DNA of 5,137 nt from Alphaproteobacteria bacterium (lineage in GTDB: Bacteria; Pseudomonadota; Alphaproteobacteria; Rhodobacterales; Rhodobacteraceae), in NCBI GenBank assembly GCA_030424705.1, contig JAUHWJ010000205.1, forward strand, positions 1-5,137. Reading direction: 5' to 3'. Numbering within the stretch: the first letter of the stretch is position 1; each line of letters opens with the position of its first letter. Shown in pieces: positions 1 to 5,137 of the stretch. The translations under genes and the position numbers were made by a program. The notes beneath the pieces are model-generated. The model was given only the letters and a program-made list of their open reading frames with translations, had not been told where the DNA came from and searched no databases.

Positions 1-227
1 TCAAATTCATGGACTTCCTGCTGGAGCCGGAAAACGCCGCGGCGGTGACGAACTTCGCCCGCTACACGGCGGGGGTGAAGGGGGTGGAGCCCTTCCTCGA
101 CGAGGAGCTGAAGACCTCGCCCGAGCAGAACCCGCCCGCCGACGCGCCGGCCGGCACCTTCGTGCAGGTCTGCGACGAGGCGACCCAGAAGGTCTATGAC
201 CAGATCTGGACGCGGCTGAAGCAGTGA
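1..227 (+). CDS. potF: Polyamine (putrescine/spermidine) ABC transporter substrate-binding protein, PotF-like, C-terminal fragment
   Basis: Only the last 74 residues or so are in the window; the reading frame is open to the left edge and ends with TGA at 225-227. The fragment begins KFMDFLLEPENAAAVTNFAR, which matches the C-terminal lobe of PotF/PotD periplasmic binding proteins (typically H-x-FI-x-FLL-x-PE-x-AA-x-x-TN). It continues with a Tyr-Thr-Ala-Gly turn, an NPPAD segment similar to the NPAIYPPAD region of E. coli PotF, and an amphipathic C-terminal helix ending in WTRLKQ. The TNF-x-x-Y pattern is nearer PotF (putrescine) than PotD (spermidine), but the ligand-binding residues lie outside the window, so ligand choice is inferred. 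The family is periplasmic and delivers polyamines to an inner-membrane permease/ATPase, whose genes may lie to the left. The stop codon overlaps the next start in a GTGA, so this is an upstream member of the same operon. Confidence 0.85.
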   Translation, partial: KFMDFLLEPENAAAVTNFARYTAGVKGVEPFLDEELKTSPEQNPPADAPAGTFVQVCDEATQKVYDQIWTRLKQ

Positions 228-970
228 GGCTCGCGCTCTGGCAGGGGGCATCGCCCGCGGGCGACGCCGAGGCGGCCTTCGCCGAGGTCGCCCGCGCCCT
301 CGCCGCCGCGAAAGGGGCGGGGGCGGACATGCTCCTGATGCCGGAGCTGTTCCTGCCGGGCTACGGGGTCGAGCCCATGCGCGCCGACCCCGGCTGGCCC
401 GCGCGCCTCTCCCGCCTCGCGGCGGAGGCGGGAACGGGGCTCTGCATCGGGCTGGCGGAGGAGGAGGGCGGCGCGCTTGTCAACGTCGCCCGCGCATACG
501 GGCCGGATGGCGCGCTCCTCGCCCGCTATGTGAAGACGCAGCTTTTCGGCGCGCGGGAGAAGCGGCTCTTCAAGCCGGGTAACGGCCCCGTCGCCTTCGA
601 CTTCGCGGGCGCGCGGATCGCGCTCCTCATCTGCTATGACGTGGAATTCCCTGAGCTGGTGCGGGCCGCCGCGCGGCTCGGCGCGGAGCTGATCCTCGTT
701 CCGACCGCGAACCCCGAGCCCTTCGACACTGTGCAGCGCTTCACCGTGCCGGCGCAGGCGGCGATGAACGGGCTCGCCGTCGCCTACGCCAATTTCTGCG
801 GGGCGGAAGGGGCGCTGACCTATAACGGCCTCTCCCTCATCGCAGCGCCGGACGGCGAGCCGCTCGCGAGCGCGGGGCGGCGGCCGGCCTTCCTCGTCGT
901 CGATTTTCCCTCGCGGAGCGACCCGACGCTCCGCGCGCTCTCCACGCAGCTCGAAGACCTCCGGGAATGA
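224..970 (+). CDS. Carbon-nitrogen hydrolase (nitrilase superfamily), 5-aminopentanamidase (DavA)-like amidase
   Basis: A 248-residue cytoplasmic amidase, close to the usual 250-280 for single-domain nitrilase-superfamily enzymes. The catalytic triad is visible: Glu41 in LLMPELFLPGYG, Lys104 in YVKTQLFG and Cys137 in LLICYDVEFPE. From memory of the family, the closest known type is Pseudomonas DavA, which hydrolyses 5-aminopentanamide to 5-aminovalerate and ammonia in lysine catabolism. Shared blocks include MRxALxQGA at the start, LLICYDxEFPE, GAELILVPTAN and YANFCGAE. The usual YRKTHLFG lysine motif is YVKTQLFG here, so Arg and His are changed. The start is GTG at 224, overlapping the upstream stop as GTGA; it gives the normal family N-terminus, and no strong Shine-Dalgarno is seen, which fits translational coupling. 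The operon context suggests an omega-amino or omega-guanidino carboxamide from polyamine breakdown as substrate, but this is inferred. Alternatives are a broader aliphatic amidase or an omega-amidase. Confidence 0.85.
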   Translation: MRLALWQGASPAGDAEAAFAEVARALAAAKGAGADMLLMPELFLPGYGVEPMRADPGWPARLSRLAAEAGTGLCIGLAEEEGGALVNVARAYGPDGALLARYVKTQLFGAREKRLFKPGNGPVAFDFAGARIALLICYDVEFPELVRAAARLGAELILVPTANPEPFDTVQRFTVPAQAAMNGLAVAYANFCGAEGALTYNGLSLIAAPDGEPLASAGRRPAFLVVDFPSRSDPTLRALSTQLEDLRE

Positions 971-3054
971 GTCGCCCGCCAGGCCATGACATCCTCTTCG
1001 AGCCGGTGAGGATCGGCCGCTTCACCGCGAAGAACCGCTTCTACCAGGTCCCGCATTGCAACGGCGGCGGCTATCGCGACCCCTCCGCCGCCGCCGCGAT
1101 GCGGGCGGTGAAGGCGGAGGGCGGGTGGGGGGTGATCTTCACCGAACAGGTCGAGATGCACCACACGTCGGAAATCACCCCCTTCATCGAGCTCCGGCTC
1201 TGGGAGGAGAAGGACCTGCCGGGCCTCGCCCGCATGGCGGCGGCGATGAAGACGCAGGGCGCGCTCGCCGGAATTCAGCTCGCCTATCCGGCGGTGAACG
1301 GCCCCAATCTCTACACCCGCGAAGTGCCAATGGCGGTGACGGGGATGCCCGTCCGCGCCTTCATCAACGACCCGGTCAGCGCCCGGACGATGGACCGAGA
1401 GGATATCCGCGACCTTCGCCGCTGGCATGTGACCGCGGCGGAGCGGGCGGCGCGGGCGGGGTTCGACCTCATCTGCCTCTATGGCGCGCACGGCTTCGGC
1501 GTGCTCCAGCACTTCTTCTCCCGCGTCACCAACCATAGGGACGACGAGTATGGCGGGAGCCTCGAGAACCGGGGGCGGTTCCTCCGGGAACTCGTGGCCG
1601 ACATCCGCGATCGGCTCGGCGACAGCGCCGCGCTCACGCTCCGCCTCTCGCTGGAGGAGATGGGGGGCGAGGGCTTCTCCAACGCCGAACTGCGCGACTT
1701 CATCGAGATGCACTGCGACCTGCCCGACCTCTGGGACCTTGCGCACGGCGCCTGGGAGGATTGCTCGGGCCCCTCCCGTTTCGCGGAGGAGGGCGCGCAG
1801 GAGCCGCTCGTGGCTGGCATCCGCGCCCTGACGCCGAAGCCCGTCGTCGGCGTCGGCCGCTTCACCTCGCCCGACGCGATGGCGCGGCAGGTGCGCACCG
1901 GGGTGCTGGACTTCATCGGCTGCGCCCGGCCCTCCATCGCGGACCCGTTCCTTCCGCTAAAGGTTGAGGAAGGGCGGGCGGAGGACATCCGCGAATGCAT
2001 CGGCTGCAACATCTGCATCAGCGGCGACATGACGATGAGCCTCTCCCGCTGCACGCAGAACCCGACCTTCATGGAGGAATGGCGGAAGGGCTGGCACCCC
2101 GAGATCATGAACCCGAAGGGGCCTTCCGAACGCGTCCTCGTCGTCGGCGCCGGCCCCGCCGGGCTCGAAGCCGCCCGCGCGCTCGGCCTCCGCGGCTATG
2201 ACGTCGCGATGGCGGAGGCGACGCGGGAGCTTGGCGGGCGCGTGGCGCGGGAGCGGCTTCTGCCCGGCCTCGCCGCCTGGGGCCGGGTGGCGGATTACCG
2301 TGTGTTCCAGATCGGCAAGCTGCCGAACGTGGAGGTTTATCGCGAGAGCCGGCTGAATGCGGAGGAGGTTCTGGAGTTCGGCTTCGAGCATGTCTGCCTC
2401 GCCACCGGCTCGCATTGGCGGCGGGACGGGACGGCGCGTTTCCATGTGCGCACGATCCCGCTCGACCCGGCGCTTCCCGTGCTGACGCCGGACGACCTGA
2501 TGGCGGGGGCGCCGCCGCCCTCCGGCGAGGTCGTGATCTATGACGACGATCACTATTACATGGGCGGCGTCCTCGCGGAACTCTGCGCGAAGGCTGGCGC
2601 GCGCGTGACGCTCGTCACGCCGGCGCCGCTGATCTCGCACTGGACGGTCAACACGCTCGAACAGGGCGCGATCCACCGCCGGCTCGCCGCCCTCGGCGTC
2701 CGGCTCGTCACGCAGCGCGCGGTTGTCGCGGGGCGCGCAGGGCGCGTCGAGACGGAATGCGCCGTGACGGAAGCGCGCGCGGAGATGGCGGCGGACGCCC
2801 TCCTCCTCGTCACCGCGCGGGAACCGGAGGACTCGCTCTGGCGCGCATTGAAGGCGCGGCGGGGAGACTGGGCGGAGGCCGGCATCGCCTCGATCCGCGT
2901 GATCGGGGACGCGGAGGCGCCCGCCCCCATCGCCTGGGCGACCTATGCCGGCCACCGCTATGCGCGGGAACTGGACGCCGCCGATGCGGGCGATAAGCTG
3001 CCCTTCCGGCGGGAGATCGCCGACCTTGCCGCCGATTGGGAGCCGCGCCGATGA
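967..3054 (+). CDS. Trimethylamine dehydrogenase-family FMN/4Fe-4S flavoprotein (DgcA/StcD-like N-demethylase or amine dehydrogenase)
   Basis: A 695-residue flavoprotein with the layout of trimethylamine dehydrogenase (TMADH, about 730 residues). The N-terminal FMN TIM barrel spans about 1-335, the 4Fe-4S motif has Cys344, Cys347, Cys350 and Cys362, and two Rossmann-like domains follow, starting with GAGPAG at 394-399 and ending near GDAEAP at 647-652. Cys31 in FYQVPHCNGGG matches TMADH Cys30, which carries 6-S-cysteinyl-FMN. Tyr172 and His175 in LYGAHGF match the catalytic Tyr169/His172. Trp263 matches one bowl tryptophan, but Tyr60 is Gln61 and Trp355 is Asp354, so trimethylamine is an unlikely substrate. 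CIGCNICISGDMTMS and the following TQNPTFMEEWRKGWHPE resemble the DgcA (dimethylglycine) and StcD (N-methylproline) demethylases. Family members oxidise C-N bonds of amines and commonly pass electrons to ETF. The true substrate is unknown; the operon points to a polyamine-related or N-methylated amine. ATG overlaps the upstream stop (ATGA). The automated name would probably be NADH:flavin oxidoreductase. Confidence 0.88.
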   Translation: MSRPPGHDILFEPVRIGRFTAKNRFYQVPHCNGGGYRDPSAAAAMRAVKAEGGWGVIFTEQVEMHHTSEITPFIELRLWEEKDLPGLARMAAAMKTQGALAGIQLAYPAVNGPNLYTREVPMAVTGMPVRAFINDPVSARTMDREDIRDLRRWHVTAAERAARAGFDLICLYGAHGFGVLQHFFSRVTNHRDDEYGGSLENRGRFLRELVADIRDRLGDSAALTLRLSLEEMGGEGFSNAELRDFIEMHCDLPDLWDLAHGAWEDCSGPSRFAEEGAQEPLVAGIRALTPKPVVGVGRFTSPDAMARQVRTGVLDFIGCARPSIADPFLPLKVEEGRAEDIRECIGCNICISGDMTMSLSRCTQNPTFMEEWRKGWHPEIMNPKGPSERVLVVGAGPAGLEAARALGLRGYDVAMAEATRELGGRVARERLLPGLAAWGRVADYRVFQIGKLPNVEVYRESRLNAEEVLEFGFEHVCLATGSHWRRDGTARFHVRTIPLDPALPVLTPDDLMAGAPPPSGEVVIYDDDHYYMGGVLAELCAKAGARVTLVTPAPLISHWTVNTLEQGAIHRRLAALGVRLVTQRAVVAGRAGRVETECAVTEARAEMAADALLLVTAREPEDSLWRALKARRGDWAEAGIASIRVIGDAEAPAPIAWATYAGHRYARELDAADAGDKLPFRREIADLAADWEPRR
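3038..3042 (+). promoter_or_regulatory. Ribosome binding site supporting the ATG at 3051
   Basis: GGGAG lies 8 nt upstream of the ATG at 3051, inside the last codons of the flavoprotein gene. It decides the start: an in-frame TTG at 3036 would add five residues (MGAAP), but it overlaps this site and has no better one of its own. The ATG also forms the ATGA overlap seen elsewhere in the operon. Confidence 0.6.
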
Positions 3055-4082
3055 AGACTGTCCACAGCGAAGACCACCGCCTGCACTTTCCGCAGGGCGA
3101 ACTCTATGGCGGGGAGCTGGTGACGCCCTTCGAGCGGCCGAGCCGCGTGGAGCATGTGCTGAACCGGCTGCGGGACCGTGGCTTCCCCGCCCCGGTCGCG
3201 CCCGACGCGCTCGACATGGGGCCGGTGCGGCGCATTCATGCCCCAGACTTTCTGGAATTCCTGGAAACCGGCTGGAGCGAGTGGGAGGCGGCGGGCTTCA
3301 AGGGGGAGATGATCGCCGCGTGTTTCCCCGCAAGGCGGATGCATACGGGGCGCCCGCCGGTCAACATCGACGGCAAGCTCGCCTATTACGCCCTCGCCAA
3401 CGAGACGGCGATCACCGGCGGCACATGGGGCGCGGCGCAGGCCGCATGCGCGGTCGCGCAATCGGCGCAGCGGCTCGTCGCGGGCGGGGAGCGGGCGGCC
3501 TTCGCGCTCTGCCGCCCGCCGGGGCATCATGCGACGGCGGACATGTTCGGCGGGTATTGCTTCCTCAACAACGCCGCCGTGGCGGCGGAGATGTTCCGGC
3601 TCGACGGGGCGAAGCGGGTCGCGATCCTCGACGTCGACTTCCACCACGGCAACGGCACGCAGGACATTTTCTACAATCGGGGCGACGTGCTCTTCGTCTC
3701 GCTCCACGGCGCGCCGGAGCACGCCTTCCCCTATTTCCTCGGCTATGCGGACGAGACGGGGGCGGGTGAGGGCGAAGGCGCCAATCTCAACTACCCGATG
3801 CCGCCGGGCACGGCCTATGACCGCTGGTCCGAGGCGCTCGACCACGGGATCGGAAAGATCAGGAATTTCGCGCCCGACGCGCTCGTCATCTCGCTCGGCG
3901 TCGACGCCTACAAGGACGACCCGATCAGCTTCTTCAAGCTGACGAGCCCTGACTTCATGGATTGCGGGCGGCGCATCGCCGCGCTTGGCCTGCCGACGCT
4001 CTTCTGCATGGAGGGCGGCTACGCCATCGCGGAGATCGGGGTGAACGCGGTCAACGTGCTCGAAGGTTTCGAAGGTGCGTGA
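3051..4082 (+). CDS. Acetylpolyamine amidohydrolase (histone deacetylase family, zinc-dependent)
   Basis: A 343-residue zinc deacetylase that removes acetyl groups from acetylputrescine, acetylspermidine and similar amines, releasing acetate and free polyamine in the cytoplasm. It closely follows Mycoplana ramosa acetylpolyamine amidohydrolase (341 residues) from end to end, from memory of that protein. The N-terminus SEDHRLHFPQGELYGGELV contains Tyr19, as in the M. ramosa active site. CRPPGHH places the His pair at 159-160. DVDFHHGNG gives zinc ligands Asp196 and His198, SLGVD gives the third ligand Asp285, and EGGY gives the transition-state Tyr324. The acidic residues lining the cationic-substrate entrance are Asp107 and Glu118, with Asp107 replacing a Glu in M. 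ramosa. The L2 insertion that shapes the dimer and narrows the tunnel in polyamine deacetylases appears present (about 75-120). The start is ATG at 3051, overlapping the previous stop. Acetoin-utilisation AcuC or a general HDAC is less likely given the N-terminus. Confidence 0.93.
   Translation: MKTVHSEDHRLHFPQGELYGGELVTPFERPSRVEHVLNRLRDRGFPAPVAPDALDMGPVRRIHAPDFLEFLETGWSEWEAAGFKGEMIAACFPARRMHTGRPPVNIDGKLAYYALANETAITGGTWGAAQAACAVAQSAQRLVAGGERAAFALCRPPGHHATADMFGGYCFLNNAAVAAEMFRLDGAKRVAILDVDFHHGNGTQDIFYNRGDVLFVSLHGAPEHAFPYFLGYADETGAGEGEGANLNYPMPPGTAYDRWSEALDHGIGKIRNFAPDALVISLGVDAYKDDPISFFKLTSPDFMDCGRRIAALGLPTLFCMEGGYAIAEIGVNAVNVLEGFEGA
4062..4066 (+). promoter_or_regulatory. Ribosome binding site for the GTG start of aguB
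   Basis: GAAGG lies 8 nt upstream of the GTG at 4075, within the end of the deacetylase gene. The seven-base word CGAAGGT occurs twice, at 4061-4067 and 4070-4076. The first copy is correctly spaced to act as Shine-Dalgarno; the second runs into the start codon itself. Confidence 0.55.
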
Positions 4083-4935
4083 GCCGCTGATCGTCGCCGC
4101 CACGCAATTCGGCTGCGGCGAGGACCCGAAGGCGAACGCCGACCGGGCGGAGGCGCTGGTGCGGGAGGCCGCGGGGAAGGGCGCGCGGCTCATCCTCCTG
4201 CAGGAGCTGTTCGAGGGCCGGTATTTCTGCATCGACGAGGACCCTGCGCATTTCGCCCTCGCCCGCCCCTTCGAGGGGAACGCCCTCGTCGCCCGCTTCG
4301 CCGCGCTGGCGAAGGAGCTTTCCGTCGTGCTTCCGATCTCCTTCTTCGAGAAGGCGGGGCAGGCGCATTTCAACTCCGTCGCCGTGGCGGACGCGGACGG
4401 GCGCGTGCTCGGCCTCTACCGCAAGAGCCACATTCCGGACGGGCCGGGCTATGAGGAGAAATACTACTTCTCCCCCGGCGACACCGGCTTTCGGGTATGG
4501 GACACGGCCGTGGGCCGGATCGGCGTCGGCATCTGCTGGGACCAGTGGTTTCCGGAAGCGGCGCGGGCCATGGCGCTCGACGGCGCGGAGGTCATCCTCT
4601 ACCCGACCGCGATCGGCTCGGAGCCGCCGGCGCCCGGCTATGACAGCCAGCCGCATTGGGAGACCGTGATGCGCGGCCATGCCGGCGCCAACCTCACCCC
4701 CGTCATCGCCTCCAATCGCGTCGGGACGGAACGGCAGGGCGGGCGGGAGGTGGCGTTCTACGGCTCCTCCTTCATCGCGGACGGAACGGGGGCGCTGCTG
4801 GCGAAGGCGGGGCGGGATGAGGAGGGCGTCATTGTCGCCTCGCTCGATCTCGATGCGGCGGCGAAGGCGCGGGCGGGCTGGGGCCTGTTCAGGGATCGGC
4901 GGACGGAGCTTTACGGGCGGCTCGCCCGGCTCTGA
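4075..4935 (+). CDS. aguB: N-carbamoylputrescine amidase
   Basis: A 286-residue nitrilase-superfamily amidase, the normal length for AguB. It hydrolyses N-carbamoylputrescine to putrescine, CO2 and ammonia, the last step of the agmatine deiminase route from arginine. The catalytic triad is Glu44 in LLQELFEGRYFC, Lys117 in YRKSHIPDG and Cys154 in GICWDQWFPEAAR. The block from 115 to 139 (YRKSHIPDGPGYEEK, then YYFSPGDTGF) is highly characteristic of AguB, as are the LYPTAIGSEP and SQPHW segments near 175-195. The N-terminus MREPLIVAATQFGC is typical, which supports the GTG start at 4075. That start overlaps the deacetylase gene by 8 nt, with GAAGG as ribosome site. No agmatine deiminase (AguA) gene is in the window, so the carbamoylputrescine source is either encoded elsewhere or imported. 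It is paralogous to the amidase at 224-970, but the two differ clearly in their motifs and are not a recent duplication. Confidence 0.95.
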   Translation: MREPLIVAATQFGCGEDPKANADRAEALVREAAGKGARLILLQELFEGRYFCIDEDPAHFALARPFEGNALVARFAALAKELSVVLPISFFEKAGQAHFNSVAVADADGRVLGLYRKSHIPDGPGYEEKYYFSPGDTGFRVWDTAVGRIGVGICWDQWFPEAARAMALDGAEVILYPTAIGSEPPAPGYDSQPHWETVMRGHAGANLTPVIASNRVGTERQGGREVAFYGSSFIADGTGALLAKAGRDEEGVIVASLDLDAAAKARAGWGLFRDRRTELYGRLARL

Positions 4936-4938
4936 GCC

Positions 4939-5137
4939 TCAGGCGGGCATCCCGCCGTCGGCGTCGTCGCCCGTCTCGTCCAGCAGCGCGGCGAAATCCG
5001 GCGCGGTGACGCGGCGGAGCCCTTCGAGCGCGATGACCCCGTCCTTCTTCAGCGCGCTCATCTGGCGGCTGACCGTCTCCAGCGTCAGGCCGAGATAATC
5101 CGCCATCGCCTCCCGCGTGATCGGCAGGTCGAAGGTG
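4939..5137 (-). CDS. fnrL: Crp/Fnr family transcriptional regulator, FnrL-like, C-terminal DNA-binding part
   Basis: The minus strand encodes the last 65 residues of a protein whose start lies beyond the right edge; the TGA is at 4941-4939. The fragment begins TFDLPITREAMADYLGLTLE and continues TVSRQMSALKKDGVIALEG, a winged helix-turn-helix of the Crp/Fnr family. The recognition helix has Glu20, Ser23 and Arg24 (ETVSR), matching the E-x-x-S-R of FNR that reads TTGAT-N4-ATCAA sites; Crp-type proteins have R-E-x-x-R instead. The acidic tail ending DDADGGMPA is reminiscent of FnrL from Rhodobacter relatives, the oxygen-sensing activator of anaerobic and microaerobic genes. The N-terminal cysteines that would hold its 4Fe-4S cluster are outside the window, so oxygen sensing cannot be confirmed; a FixK-like protein is the alternative. 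It is convergent with aguB, stop codons 3 bp apart. I saw no clear FNR site in the window. Confidence 0.8.
   Translation of the reverse strand, partial: TFDLPITREAMADYLGLTLETVSRQMSALKKDGVIALEGLRRVTAPDFAALLDETGDDADGGMPA
4942..4956. other. Short perfect inverted repeat just after the operon, inside the convergent gene's 3' end
   Basis: GGCGGG (4942-4947) pairs with CCCGCC (4951-4956) around a CAT loop. It begins 6 nt after the aguB stop and overlaps the last codons of the minus-strand regulator. A stem this rich in G/C could slow polymerase or protect a 3' end, but no T-run follows on either strand, so it is not a standard intrinsic terminator. Confidence 0.3.

Larger units (their letters stand above)
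1..4935 (+). other. Polyamine uptake and unmasking operon (five overlapping genes, left end outside window)
   Basis: All four junctions overlap: GTGA at 224-227, ATGA at 967-970, ATGA at 3051-3054, and an 8-nt overlap at 4075-4082. There is no room for internal intergenic promoters or terminators. The products share one theme: a polyamine-type binding protein, two amidases, an amine-oxidising flavoprotein and an acetylpolyamine deacetylase. The operon promoter and any regulator are outside the window to the left. The grouping as one transcript is inferred from the overlaps. Confidence 0.85.

Noticed and set aside
820..2955. Long minus-strand open frames (820-1746, 1479-2108, 1957-2955) opposite the flavoprotein gene.
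   Set aside because: Same GC shadow effect; the plus-strand frame is a clear full-length TMADH-family protein across the whole region.
3036..3050. TTG at 3036 as the start of the deacetylase.
   Set aside because: The ATG at 3051 has GGGAG 8 nt upstream, forms an ATGA overlap and gives the normal acetylpolyamine amidohydrolase N-terminus with Tyr19 at the expected position.
2945..3769. Plus-strand 274-residue frame overlapping the flavoprotein and deacetylase genes.
   Set aside because: Out of frame with both genes, rich in Arg/Gly/Ala, and without any domain pattern.
2958..4373. A 471-residue open frame on the minus strand, antisense to the deacetylase and aguB genes.
   Set aside because: It is an artefact of GC-rich codon bias: Arg/Ala/Pro-rich, no recognisable domain, spans two firmly identified genes and has no start context.
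224..4935. The two carbon-nitrogen hydrolases as a recent tandem duplication.
   Set aside because: They share only the superfamily triad; lengths, motifs around Lys and Cys, and overall sequence differ, and each matches a different known subfamily.
4942..4956. The GGCGGG-CAT-CCCGCC hairpin as an intrinsic terminator.
   Set aside because: The stem has only six pairs and no T-run follows on either strand; kept only as an inverted repeat.
4679..5098. Plus-strand 139-residue frame running through the end of aguB into the regulator.
   Set aside because: Shadow frame rich in Arg/Ser/Pro; aguB and the antisense Crp/Fnr helix-turn-helix explain the sequence.

Overview
The window is very GC-rich, almost wholly coding, and strongly biased to G/C at third codon positions. 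Gene content and protein style suggest an alphaproteobacterium, most likely Rhodobacterales or a relative. The partial Crp/Fnr-type regulator at the right edge resembles the FnrL proteins of that group. This assignment is an inference; there is no rRNA or other taxonomic marker here.

Positions 1-4935 carry five plus-strand genes in one tightly packed operon. They are: the 3' end of a PotF/PotD-like polyamine ABC transporter binding protein (1-227); a carbon-nitrogen hydrolase most like 5-aminopentanamidase DavA (224-970); a 695-residue flavin/iron-sulfur amine dehydrogenase of the trimethylamine dehydrogenase family, closest to the DgcA/StcD N-demethylase branch (967-3054); a histone-deacetylase-fold acetylpolyamine amidohydrolase (3051-4082); and N-carbamoylputrescine amidase AguB (4075-4935). 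Every junction is a stop/start overlap (GTGA, ATGA, ATGA, then 8 nt), so co-transcription and translational coupling are very likely. The promoter must lie left of the window.

The genes fit a single theme. A polyamine-type cation is imported and its modified forms are unmasked: acetyl groups by the deacetylase, the carbamoyl group by AguB, an N-alkyl group or amine oxidatively by the flavoprotein, and a terminal carboxamide by the DavA-like amidase. Acetylpolyamine amidohydrolase and AguB are confident calls. The substrates of the flavoprotein and of the first amidase are unknown. The flavoprotein keeps the flavin-linking Cys, the Tyr/His pair and the 4Fe-4S ligands of trimethylamine dehydrogenase, but has changed most of the pocket that binds trimethylamine. 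This is the most interesting point in the window.

Positions 4939-5137 hold the C-terminal DNA-binding part of a Crp/Fnr regulator on the minus strand, convergent with the operon and separated from it by only 3 bp. No RNA genes, mobile elements, CRISPR arrays or long repeats were seen, and there is no stretch over 300 bases without a gene.
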